A stretch of DNA of 64,000 nt from Microbacterium ureisolvens. GTDB taxonomy: Bacteria > Actinomycetota > Actinomycetes > Actinomycetales > Microbacteriaceae. Position numbers and translations under genes: made by a program. Numbering within the stretch: the first letter of the stretch is position 1; each line of letters opens with the position of its first letter. Positions 1 through 7,788 of this stretch are shown here, one piece after another. Under the pieces are notes generated by a model. The model made no database searches, was not told the DNA's origin, and worked only from the letters and a program-made list of their open reading frames with translations. The stretch spans positions 1 through 64,000 of the forward strand of contig NZ_JAEUAX010000010.1 of NCBI RefSeq assembly GCF_019511645.1, written 5' to 3'.

Positions 1-458
1 TCGATCGAGATGTTCAACCGGTCAAGCCCCGCCTCCACCAAAGCCGGCAGCAACTGCGGCAACCGGATCCCGTTCGTGGTCATCGCAACCTGAACCGCAC
101 GCCCGTCCGCGCCAGTGACCGCCGCCAGCCGGCGCACCACCTCCACGATGTCCGCCCGCAGCAACGGCTCCCCACCGGTCAACCGGAACGTGGTGATCCC
201 GTCCGCCGCCGCCACCCGGGCAATCCGCACGATCTCATCCACCGTCAGAATGCTCGACTTCGCCAACCACTCATTGCCCTGCTCCGGCATGCAATACGTG
301 CACCGCAACGAACACCGATCCGTCAACGAAATCCGCAGATCCCGATGCACCCGCCCATACGTATCCACGAGCGGATCGCCCATCGGCACCGCACCGCCAT
401 CAACGGACGCCGCCGCAACAGGCATCCGACGCCCGATCGCCACCGGGATCGCGGTCAC
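1..458 (-). CDS. moaA: GTP 3',8-cyclase MoaA, N-terminal part (cut by window edge)
   Basis: Radical SAM enzyme that converts GTP to 3',8-cyclo-GTP, the first step of molybdenum cofactor synthesis. 152 codons are visible; the C-terminal half lies outside the window. The translation shows the radical SAM cluster motif CSLRCTYCMPE (CxxxCxxC) and the following RLTGGEPLLR segment that binds SAM, then NGIRLPQLLPALVEAGLDRL. The GTG start at 458 is chosen because GGAG stands 8 nt upstream; an in-frame ATG at 425 is possible but leaves out a conserved-looking stretch. It is divergent from cydA and about 10 kb from the other cofactor genes. The GTG overlaps the stop of a 12-codon upstream ORF (GTGA). 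Family assignment is very secure. Confidence 0.95.
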   Translation of the reverse strand, partial: MTAIPVAIGRRMPVAAASVDGGAVPMGDPLVDTYGRVHRDLRISLTDRCSLRCTYCMPEQGNEWLAKSSILTVDEIVRIARVAAADGITTFRLTGGEPLLRADIVEVVRRLAAVTGADGRAVQVAMTTNGIRLPQLLPALVEAGLDRLNISI

Positions 459-493
459 GCGCCCGGCTCCGATCGCTGTGCCCGGCTCGCCAT
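455..493 (-). CDS. possible 12-residue upstream ORF coupled to moaA
   Basis: ATG at 493 opens MASRAQRSEPGA and its TGA overlaps the GTG start of moaA as GTGA. A TACCCT box lies at 501-506, 7 nt before this ATG, so a transcript could begin at or near the ATG. The ribosome-binding GGAG of moaA lies inside this ORF. It may only be the transcribed leader of moaA; no function is claimed. Confidence 0.3.
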   Translation of the reverse strand: MASRAQRSEPGA

Positions 494-624
494 GCTTCCG
501 AGGGTAGTCGCGCCACGGGCGGCGGGCGCCGGTGCGACCGCATTATTCACGGCGCTCACTCTCGCGTCCGCCCCGCATTCCTGGAAATCTGGGGGCACCG
601 GGCGCCCGCTGCGGCGACGTCTCC

Positions 625-643
625 CATGTGGTCTGACCACATG
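625..643. promoter_or_regulatory. 19-bp perfect palindrome upstream of cydA (operator candidate)
   Basis: CATGTGGTCTGACCACATG is a perfect inverted repeat with a single central T, ending 44 nt before the cydA start codon. Its core TGGTCTGACCA fits the TGGTnnnACCA pattern known for FadR-subfamily GntR regulators such as PdhR and LldR. A possible -10, TACGGT, begins at 645. The regulator is not in the window. Confidence 0.6.
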
Positions 644-687
644 CTACGGTGATCAGACACAGTCCGGAACGATCGGAGAATCGCATC

Positions 688-2133
688 GTGGATCTGCTGG
701 ACCCTCTGCTGCTGGCACGCTGGCAGTTCGGCCTCACGACGCTGTACCACTTCCTCTTCGTCCCCCTCACGCTGGGCATGGCGCTGACGGTCGCGATCTT
801 CCAGACCGCGTGGTTCCGCACCGGCAACGTCAAGTGGCTGCACCTCACGAGGTTCTTCGGGAAGATCTTCCTGATCAACTTCGCGATGGGCGTCGTCACG
901 GGCATCGTGCAGGAGTTCCAGTTCGGCATGAACTGGTCGTCCTACTCGCGGTTCGTCGGCGACGTGTTCGGGGCTCCGCTCGCCTTCGAGGGACTGATGG
1001 CGTTCTTCTTCGAGGCGACCTTCATCGGCCTGTGGATCTTCGGCTGGGACAAGCTGCCCAAGGCGCTTCATCTCGCGAGCATCTGGATCGCGACCATCGG
1101 CGCGTGGTTCTCGGCGTACTTCATCCTCGCCGCGAACGCGTTCATGCAGAACCCGGTCGGCTTCAAGATGGCCGAGGACGGCTCGCGCGCCGAGATGACC
1201 GACTTCTTCGCGGTGCTGACGAATCCCGTCGCCCTGGCGGCACTCCCCCACACCCTTTTCGCGGCGTTCATGATGACCGCCGGCGTGATCGTCTCGATCT
1301 CGGCCTGGCACCTGCTGCGCAGGCAGAACGTCGAGATGATGCGCTCGTCGCTGAAGTTCGGGCTGTGGGGCCTGATCGCCGCCTTCGCGGGTGTGGCGCT
1401 CTCGGGCGACCAGCTCAGCCTCGTCATGGTGGCGACGCAGCCGATGAAGATGGCTGCCGCCGAGGCGATGTTCGACAGCGCGTGCGGAGCGGATGCGTCG
1501 TTCTCGGTCTTCACGCTCGGCACGCCCGACGGCACCAGCGAGCTCTTCTCGATCCGCGTGCCATACCTGCTGGCGCTGTTGTCGACGCACTCGTTCGACG
1601 GCTGCGTCGAGGGCATCAACGACCTCAACAACCTCTACACGACCGAGCTGTTCCCGCAGTTCGCCGACCAGGTGGACGGCAACTTCGCGCCGATCCTGTG
1701 GGTCACGTACTGGTCGTTCCGCTGGATGATCGGTCTCGGCGGCGTCGCCGCACTCGTCGCGGTCGTCGGTCTCTGGCTCACGCGCAAGAAGGCCAAGCGC
1801 GAGGTCCCCGCATGGGCGTGGCGCCTCGCGATCTGGGCATGGCCCGCCTCCCTGCTCGCGATCCTCGTGGGCTGGGTCTTCACCGAGATGGGCCGTCAGC
1901 CCTGGATCGTGTTCAGCCTCATGCTCACCGAAGACGGGGTGTCGCCGTCGGTGCCCGGATGGACGGTGCTCATCTCCCTCACCGCGTTCACCCTCATCTA
2001 CGCGGCACTCGCGGTGGTCGAGTTCGGCCTCATCCTGAAGACGACCCAGAAGGGCCCCGAACCCCTTCCCGAGCCAGGGGCGCCGGATGCGCGCGACCTG
2101 GCGGTCGAAGACACCCCGACGACGGTCTACTAA
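688..2133 (+). CDS. cydA: cytochrome bd ubiquinol/menaquinol oxidase subunit I
   Basis: Heme-bearing subunit of the bd-type terminal oxidase, which reduces O2 to water with quinol electrons in the membrane; high oxygen affinity is typical. 481 residues, usual for the short-Q-loop actinobacterial form. Visible features: N-terminal LYHFLFVPLTLG with the heme b595-type His, EFQFGMNW and FEATFIGLWIFGWD acidic helix, LPHTLFAAFMM with a heme b558 His, and EMGRQPW with the b558 Met region. GTG at 688 is preferred because GGAGAA lies 7 nt before it; an upstream in-frame ATG at 649 would overlap the promoter region. cydB follows 18 nt later. Confidence 0.97.
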   Translation: MDLLDPLLLARWQFGLTTLYHFLFVPLTLGMALTVAIFQTAWFRTGNVKWLHLTRFFGKIFLINFAMGVVTGIVQEFQFGMNWSSYSRFVGDVFGAPLAFEGLMAFFFEATFIGLWIFGWDKLPKALHLASIWIATIGAWFSAYFILAANAFMQNPVGFKMAEDGSRAEMTDFFAVLTNPVALAALPHTLFAAFMMTAGVIVSISAWHLLRRQNVEMMRSSLKFGLWGLIAAFAGVALSGDQLSLVMVATQPMKMAAAEAMFDSACGADASFSVFTLGTPDGTSELFSIRVPYLLALLSTHSFDGCVEGINDLNNLYTTELFPQFADQVDGNFAPILWVTYWSFRWMIGLGGVAALVAVVGLWLTRKKAKREVPAWAWRLAIWAWPASLLAILVGWVFTEMGRQPWIVFSLMLTEDGVSPSVPGWTVLISLTAFTLIYAALAVVEFGLILKTTQKGPEPLPEPGAPDARDLAVEDTPTTVY

Positions 2134-2151
2134 GGGCTGCTGGAGCACATC

Positions 2152-3186
2152 ATGGATCTCGCCTACCTCTGGTTCTGGATCGTCGGCTTCCTCTTCGTCG
2201 GCTACTTCGTGCTCGACGGGTTCGACTTCGGCGTCGGCATGTCGCTGCCGTTCCTGGGCAGGAACGACATCAGCCGCCGCCAGGTCATCAACACCATCGG
2301 GCCCGTCTGGGACCTCAACGAGACCTGGGTCATCGTCGCCGGCGCGTGCCTGTTCGCCGCGTTCCCCGAGTGGTACGCGACGCTGTTCAGCGGCTTCTAC
2401 CTCGCGCTGCTGCTGATCCTGCTCGCGCTGATCCTCCGCGGCGTCTCGTTCGAGTACCGCCACCAGCGCGACTCCCTGCGGTGGAAGAAGGGCTTCGACA
2501 CGATGATCGTCGTGGGCTCGGCCGTCCCTGCGCTGCTGTGGGGCGTCGCCGTCGCCAACATCGTGCAGGGTGTGCCGCTCGATGCGGACCACGAGTTCAC
2601 CGGCTCGCTCCTGACCCTTCTCAACCCCTACGGCCTCCTCGGCGGGCTGACCACGCTCCTGCTGTTCTTCACTCACGGCGTGTACTTCGTCGCGCTGAAG
2701 ACCGACGGCCAGGTGGCCGCCGACGCCCGTCGCCTGGCCGGGCGGGCGGGCCTGCTCACGATCGTCGTGGCTGCGGCATTCCTGGTGTGGACGGTGGGCA
2801 TGGCGTTCTCCGAGGGCCGCGACTTCGCGGTGGTCACGGCGATCCTGTCGGTGGCGGCGGCGGTGCTCCTCATCGCCTCGTGGATCTCGAACGCCCGCGG
2901 GCGCGAGGGCTGGGCGTTCGGCTTCGGCGCCTTCACGATCGTCACGGCGGTGCTCGCGGTGTGGTTCGCTCTGTTCCCGTACGTGATGCCGTCGACGGGC
3001 GACCCCGCCGGCTCACTCACGATCGAGAACGCGTCGAGCACCGACTACACGCTGACGATCATGTCGTGGGCGGCCCTGATCTTCCTTCCGCTGGTGCTGG
3101 CGTACCAGGGCTGGACGTACTGGGTCTTCCGCAAGCGCGTCACGCGCTCCCGCATCGAGAAGGCGGCTGCGGCACCGGCGCACTGA
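2152..3186 (+). CDS. cydB: cytochrome bd oxidase subunit II
   Basis: Second subunit of the bd oxidase. 344 residues with the typical start MDLAYLWFWIVGFLFVGYF followed by LDGFDFGVGM, the family signature near the quinol-side helix. About eight or nine hydrophobic helices can be seen, and a basic C-terminus. It lies 18 nt after cydA, with CTGGAG before the ATG, and is certainly cotranscribed. A strong hairpin terminator follows at 3193-3231, so cydDC are transcribed separately from their own promoter. Confidence 0.97.
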   Translation: MDLAYLWFWIVGFLFVGYFVLDGFDFGVGMSLPFLGRNDISRRQVINTIGPVWDLNETWVIVAGACLFAAFPEWYATLFSGFYLALLLILLALILRGVSFEYRHQRDSLRWKKGFDTMIVVGSAVPALLWGVAVANIVQGVPLDADHEFTGSLLTLLNPYGLLGGLTTLLLFFTHGVYFVALKTDGQVAADARRLAGRAGLLTIVVAAAFLVWTVGMAFSEGRDFAVVTAILSVAAAVLLIASWISNARGREGWAFGFGAFTIVTAVLAVWFALFPYVMPSTGDPAGSLTIENASSTDYTLTIMSWAALIFLPLVLAYQGWTYWVFRKRVTRSRIEKAAAAPAH

Positions 3187-3192
3187 GACAGC

Positions 3193-3231
3193 GGGGTGAC
3201 GGATGCCGCGGGACGCAGCATCCGTCACCCC
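3193..3231 (+). terminator. hairpin terminator after cydB
   Basis: Perfect 14-bp stem GGGGTGACGGATGC / GCATCCGTCACCCC around an 11-nt loop, 6 nt after the cydB stop. There is no long T-run. The stem is built around the GGATGC/GCATCC word that recurs in other terminators here. Confidence 0.75.
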
Positions 3232-3425
3232 TGCGTCATTGCGCCGAGAGGCCGAGAACCGGGTGATCCACGGTGAAACCCTCATCCACCCGCCGGTGAG
3301 CGCGTGGCCGACATGACCGGCACGCGGGATCTCGTCGTAGCTCAGCCCCTCTGCGCGGTGCGACGCACAGTACCGCTCGCCGCGTGGACGGCGACGGACC
3401 GAGGGATGGGTAGGGTCGAGGTGGA

Positions 3426-5126
3426 ATGAGTGAGACGGATGCCCCGCCTCGCGTGAACGGCAAGCCCGTCGATCCGCGGCTGCTGAGATACGCGAGCGCC
3501 TCTCGCGGCTTCTTCGTCGCGATCGCCGCGATCGCGGCGGCGCAGACCGCGGTGATCGTCGCGTTCGCCTGGCTTCTGACGCGCGCGATCACGGGAGCGA
3601 TCGACGGGACGCCGTGGTCCGAGCTCTCACCGGCCCTCGGTGCCCTCGCGGTCGTGATCGTTCTCCGCGCCGTGCTGCTCTGGGCACGCGAAGCGGTCGC
3701 CGCCCGCGCGGGCGCGCAAGTGCAGGGGCAGCTGCGCGCCGCACTGGTCGAGGCGGTCGGCGTGCTCGGTCCGGAGTGGCTCGGCACCGGCAACACGGCC
3801 GCGCTCGCGGTGACCGCGGGTCGCGGCCTCGACGCCCTCGAGGCGTACTTCGGCCGGTACCTGCCGCAGCTCGTGCAGACGGTCGTGGCGACGCCGCTGA
3901 TCCTCGCCGTGATGTGGTGGCAGGACTGGATCTCCGGACTGACCGTGCTGCTCACGCTCCCGCTCATCCCCCTCTTCATGGTGCTCATCGGCCTGGCGAC
4001 GCGCTCGGTGCAGCAGCGGCAGTGGCGCACGCTCCAGCGCCTCGCCACGCGGTTCGCCGACACCGTGCAAGGGCTGTCGACGCTCAAGGTGTTCGGCCGG
4101 CAGCACCGGGCCGCGGCATCCATCGAACGGGTCACCGGCGAATACCGCCGCGAGACGATGCGCGTCCTGCGGGTCTCGTTCCTGTCGGGGTTCGCGCTCG
4201 AGTTCCTCGCGTCGATCGCCGTGGCGATCGTCGCGGTATCGATCGGATTCCGGCTCATCGACGGATCGCTCACGCTGGCGGTCGGGCTGTTCGTGCTGTT
4301 GCTGGCCCCCGAGGCGTACCTGCCGCTGCGCCAGGTCGGCGTGCAGTTCCATGCCGCGGCCGAGGGCGTCGCCGCGACCGACGACGTGTTCGACGTTCTC
4401 GACGCCGCGCGGGACGCGGCGGCAGCCCCCGCCTTTCCCCCCTCACCTGTCGCGGGTGGTCGCCGCGGGCGGCAGATTGCGACAGGCGAGCAAGAGAGGC
4501 TCGTGCTCGACGGTGTGCGCGTGCGGCGCGGAGAACGGATGCTGCCGCCCGTCGATCTGACGGCCGATCCGGGCACCGTCACCCTCCTCGAGGGGCCGAG
4601 CGGGGCCGGCAAGTCAAGTCTCTTCGCCGCTCTGCGAGGCGCTGCCGCGTTCGAGGGGGACGCTGCGTGGGGCGGCACCGGCGTGCGCGCCCTGAAGCCG
4701 TCGGACTGGCTCGCGTGGGCGGGTCAGCACCCGGGGCTCCTGACCGGCAGCATCGGCGACAACGTCACCCTCGGCGATCCGGCACCCGATGCCCCGACCG
4801 CGCAACGCGCGCTCGATCTCGCCTGCGCCGATGCGCTCGCCCTGTCGCTCGAGCTCGGAGTGCAGGGCGCGGGTCTGTCCGGCGGCCAGGCTCAGCGCGT
4901 CGCGGTCGCCCGCGCGTTCTACCGGCACCTGCGTGGCAACGCCCCGGTGATCGCGCTCGACGAACCGAGCTCGGCGCTCGATCCCGAAACGGAAGGGCGG
5001 TTGTGGCGCGGCATCCGTCTCCTCGCCGACGAGGGCGCAACCGTGCTGCTCATCTCGCACCGCACGTCTGCCCGCGCCATCGCCGATCACGTCGTGCGGC
5101 TCGAGCCGAGCGAGGTGCTCGCATGA
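3426..5126 (+). CDS. cydD: thiol reductant ABC exporter subunit CydD
   Basis: Half of the heterodimeric CydDC exporter of cysteine/glutathione needed to assemble cytochrome bd. 566 residues: a transmembrane domain of about six helices (roughly residues 25-310), then a nucleotide-binding domain with Walker A GPSGAGKSS, signature LSGGQAQRVAVARAF, Walker B VIALDEPSSALD and a switch His in ISHRT. The start ATG at 3426 has a GAGG-type element directly upstream and a TAGGGT box at 3411-3416. The linker near residue 335 is proline/glycine-rich. It overlaps cydC by ATGA. Confidence 0.95.
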   Translation: MSETDAPPRVNGKPVDPRLLRYASASRGFFVAIAAIAAAQTAVIVAFAWLLTRAITGAIDGTPWSELSPALGALAVVIVLRAVLLWAREAVAARAGAQVQGQLRAALVEAVGVLGPEWLGTGNTAALAVTAGRGLDALEAYFGRYLPQLVQTVVATPLILAVMWWQDWISGLTVLLTLPLIPLFMVLIGLATRSVQQRQWRTLQRLATRFADTVQGLSTLKVFGRQHRAAASIERVTGEYRRETMRVLRVSFLSGFALEFLASIAVAIVAVSIGFRLIDGSLTLAVGLFVLLLAPEAYLPLRQVGVQFHAAAEGVAATDDVFDVLDAARDAAAAPAFPPSPVAGGRRGRQIATGEQERLVLDGVRVRRGERMLPPVDLTADPGTVTLLEGPSGAGKSSLFAALRGAAAFEGDAAWGGTGVRALKPSDWLAWAGQHPGLLTGSIGDNVTLGDPAPDAPTAQRALDLACADALALSLELGVQGAGLSGGQAQRVAVARAFYRHLRGNAPVIALDEPSSALDPETEGRLWRGIRLLADEGATVLLISHRTSARAIADHVVRLEPSEVLA

Positions 5127-6841
5127 CCGCGACGGCCACGACACCGGGTGCGGTGCTGCGCGGCGCTATGCCGCCCGCCCGGCGGTTCTGGTGGGCTCTC
5201 GCGGCCGGGTTCGCGTCGGAGGCATCCGCGGTCGCGCTGCTCGCCGTCAGCGCGTGGCTCATCGTGCGCGCGAGCGAGCAGCCGCCGGTGCTGTATCTGT
5301 CGGCCGCGGTCGTGGGCGTGCGGTTCTTCGCGATCTCGCGTGCCTCCTTCCGCTACCTCGAGCGGCTCACCGGCCACGATGCCGCCTTGCGGCAGCTCGC
5401 TTCGACGCGCGCGGATCTCGTGCGCAGGCTCGTTCCCCTGGCACCGGACGGCCTGGCGCGCACGCGCCGCGGCTCGGTGCTCGGGGCGCTCGTCGACGAC
5501 GTCGACGAACTGCAGAACCTCCCGCTGCGGGTCGTGCAGCCGCTCGTCTCGTCCGCGCTGGTGGCCCTCGGCGCGGTGGTGCTGGTGGCGTTCGTGTGGT
5601 GGCCCGCCGCCCTGACCCTGCTCGCCTGCCTGCTGGTCGCGGCGGCGATCGCGACGCTCTGGGGATGGGCGTCGGGGGCCCGCGCCGAGCGGGCCATCGC
5701 GCCGCTGCGCGCCCGCCTCGCCGACGCGGTGCTCGACCACATCGGCAGCCTCGACGTGCTCACGGCGTTCGGCGCCGAGGCGCAGAGCAGGAAGCGCATC
5801 GCGCGCTCCGACGCCGACCTCCGCCACGCTGTGGTGCGTCGTTCCGCGGCGCAAGCCGGCACCGCAGCGCTGGTGTCGCTCCTCGCAGGCGCCGCGTCGA
5901 TCGCCGCCGTGCTGGTCGCCGCGCCGGGTGCGGCATCCGGTTCGCTGACCGGCCCGTCGCTCGCGGTCGTCGTGCTCGTGCCGATGGCGGTCTTCGAGGT
6001 GTTCGCGTCCGTGCCGATGGCGGCGTCCGCGTGGCGCCAGGTGCGCGCGTCGGCTGAGCGCATCGCCGACTCGCTGCCGGCCGCCCCGCCCGCCGAGCTC
6101 GCCCGCGAGACCATCGAGCCCACCGGCGACGCCCCGGCGCTCGGCGACGGCATCCGGTTGCACGCGGCGACGGTACGGTGGCCCGGCGCCGCCGAGCCCG
6201 CCCTACGCGACGTCGACCTCGCCATCCGGCCCGGCGAGCGGGTGCTCGTGATCGGCTCGAGCGGTGCGGGCAAGAGCACACTCGCGCACGCGCTCGTGCG
6301 GTTCCTCGAGACCGAGGGCGGCTACGACGTCGGCCCGCGCTCGGTGCATGAGCTCTCGCCCGACGACGTCCGGCTCACCGTCGGCCTGTGCGAGCAGCAT
6401 CCGATGCTCTTCGACGAGGACATCAGGCAGAACCTCCTGTTCGCCCGCGACACGGCGACCGATGCCGAGCTCGAGGCGGCACTCGACCGCGTCGGCCTCG
6501 GCCCGTGGCTGCGCGCGCGGGGCGGTCTGGACGCGCGCGTCGGCGAGCGCGGCGCTCTGGTGTCGGGCGGCCAGGCGCAGCGCATCGCACTGGCCCGGGC
6601 GCTGCTGCGGGGCTTCCCGGTGCTCGTGCTCGACGAACCGACCGCGGGTGTCGACCCGGAAGGCTCGGATCGCCTGCTCGCCGACCTGCTGGGTGCGGTG
6701 GGGGACGACCAGGCAGTGGTGCTGATCTCTCACGTCACGGTGCCCGACGGTCTCGTCGACCGCGTCGTGCGCATCGAAGACGGGCGCCTGCTCGCGCGGT
6801 CGGGGCCCGCACCGTCCCCGGCGCAGGGGCTCGCGCCGTGA
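5123..6841 (+). CDS. cydC: thiol reductant ABC exporter subunit CydC
   Basis: Partner of CydD in the CydDC exporter. 572 residues with an N-terminal membrane domain (AAGFASEASAVALLAVSAWL onward, residues 20-300) and a C-terminal ATPase domain: Walker A GSSGAGKST, signature VSGGQAQRIALARAL, Walker B VLVLDEPTAGVD, ISHVTV in the H-loop. The ATG overlaps the cydD stop as ATGA, and its own TGA overlaps the GTG of the next gene, so three genes are translationally coupled. Assignment as CydC follows order and the DxDELQNLPLR segment typical of the family. Confidence 0.94.
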   Translation: MTATATTPGAVLRGAMPPARRFWWALAAGFASEASAVALLAVSAWLIVRASEQPPVLYLSAAVVGVRFFAISRASFRYLERLTGHDAALRQLASTRADLVRRLVPLAPDGLARTRRGSVLGALVDDVDELQNLPLRVVQPLVSSALVALGAVVLVAFVWWPAALTLLACLLVAAAIATLWGWASGARAERAIAPLRARLADAVLDHIGSLDVLTAFGAEAQSRKRIARSDADLRHAVVRRSAAQAGTAALVSLLAGAASIAAVLVAAPGAASGSLTGPSLAVVVLVPMAVFEVFASVPMAASAWRQVRASAERIADSLPAAPPAELARETIEPTGDAPALGDGIRLHAATVRWPGAAEPALRDVDLAIRPGERVLVIGSSGAGKSTLAHALVRFLETEGGYDVGPRSVHELSPDDVRLTVGLCEQHPMLFDEDIRQNLLFARDTATDAELEAALDRVGLGPWLRARGGLDARVGERGALVSGGQAQRIALARALLRGFPVLVLDEPTAGVDPEGSDRLLADLLGAVGDDQAVVLISHVTVPDGLVDRVVRIEDGRLLARSGPAPSPAQGLAP

Positions 6842-7782
6842 GCGACGTCTTCCCGAACCCGCTCGAAGGGCTCGAGGCGCAGCTGCGACGTGCGGACAGG
6901 TTCCGCGACACCGTCGATCCCGTCGCCGCCATCGCCGCCTACCGCACGTTCACCGACTTCCTGCGGCCCCGGTTGCCCGAGCTGCGTGTGGCGGCGGGGC
7001 TTCCCGAGCAGCCCGGCTCCCGCCGGGACGGCCACCTCATCGCCGAACGCGACGGCGCCCGGGTCGATGCGTCGACGCTGAACCTCTACACGTTCTGGAA
7101 CACGCCCCTCGAGGGCGCGCCGCCCTTGGTGCAGGCATGCGTGGGTGAGATGACGCGCCTGCACGCCGACCTGCCGACGCCGCTGACCGTGCTGGACGGC
7201 CGGTCGGCGAGGGAGCTGGTGGAGATCCCGGATGCGGTCGCCGACGCCCTCGAGAAGGACCACCCCGCGCACTTCTCCGACTTCGTGCGCATCAGCGTGC
7301 TCGACCGGCTGGGCGGCATCTGGGTCGACGCGACCTGCTGGGCACCGGCGCCGTTGCCGGGCGCCGTGGCTCCCCTCCTCACCGCGGGCGCGCTGTATCC
7401 GCGCTGGACCCATCGCCAGATCGGCAACTGGTTCATCGCCGCTGTGCCGGGCACACCGCTGATCCGCCTGCAGCGGCTCGCGCTCGCGGCGTGGTGGGAT
7501 CACGGCGACGGCATCCCCGACTACTTCCTGTACCACCGCATCTTCGAGGTGCTCCTCGATCTCGTGCCCGAGTTCCACGGGCAGTGGGATGCTGCGCCCA
7601 CGCTGTCGAGCGCCGCGAGCCACCTTCTGCAACTCGGCATGATGCAGCCGTGGGGTCCCGAACCGCTCCGCTTCATCGCGGGCGCCTCGATCGTGCAGAA
7701 GCTCAGCTACAAGTACGACGACGTGCCGGTGGGCTCGGTGCTCGAGCGGCTGGTGTCGGGCGCACCGCTCCTCGACGGCTGA
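6838..7782 (+). CDS. capsular-polysaccharide-synthesis type glycosyltransferase
   Basis: 314 residues resembling the Caps_synth (PF05704) / mannosyltransferase OCH1-like fold: TLNLYTFWNTP, then SDFVRISVLDRLGGIWVDAT, where the GGIWVDAT block carries the metal/sugar-nucleotide DxD-like site, and a later YFLYHRIFEVLLD. No membrane helix is evident, so it is probably cytosolic or membrane-peripheral and adds a sugar to a surface polymer or glycolipid. The GTG start overlaps cydC as GTGA, an unexpected partner for an oxidase-assembly exporter. Acceptor and donor cannot be read from the sequence. It converges on the next gene with 6 nt between them. Confidence 0.72.
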   Translation: MSDVFPNPLEGLEAQLRRADRFRDTVDPVAAIAAYRTFTDFLRPRLPELRVAAGLPEQPGSRRDGHLIAERDGARVDASTLNLYTFWNTPLEGAPPLVQACVGEMTRLHADLPTPLTVLDGRSARELVEIPDAVADALEKDHPAHFSDFVRISVLDRLGGIWVDATCWAPAPLPGAVAPLLTAGALYPRWTHRQIGNWFIAAVPGTPLIRLQRLALAAWWDHGDGIPDYFLYHRIFEVLLDLVPEFHGQWDAAPTLSSAASHLLQLGMMQPWGPEPLRFIAGASIVQKLSYKYDDVPVGSVLERLVSGAPLLDG

Positions 7783-7788
7783 CCCGCG

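Noticed and set aside
345-3266. 973-codon forward ORF and similar very long frames overlapping cydAB, cydDC and modABC
   Set aside because: Shadow frames caused by high third-position GC; the real genes in other frames have clear family motifs.
3328-3360. tRNA gene (GTAGCTCAG-like D-arm text)
   Set aside because: No acceptor stem, anticodon arm or T-arm can be placed around it.
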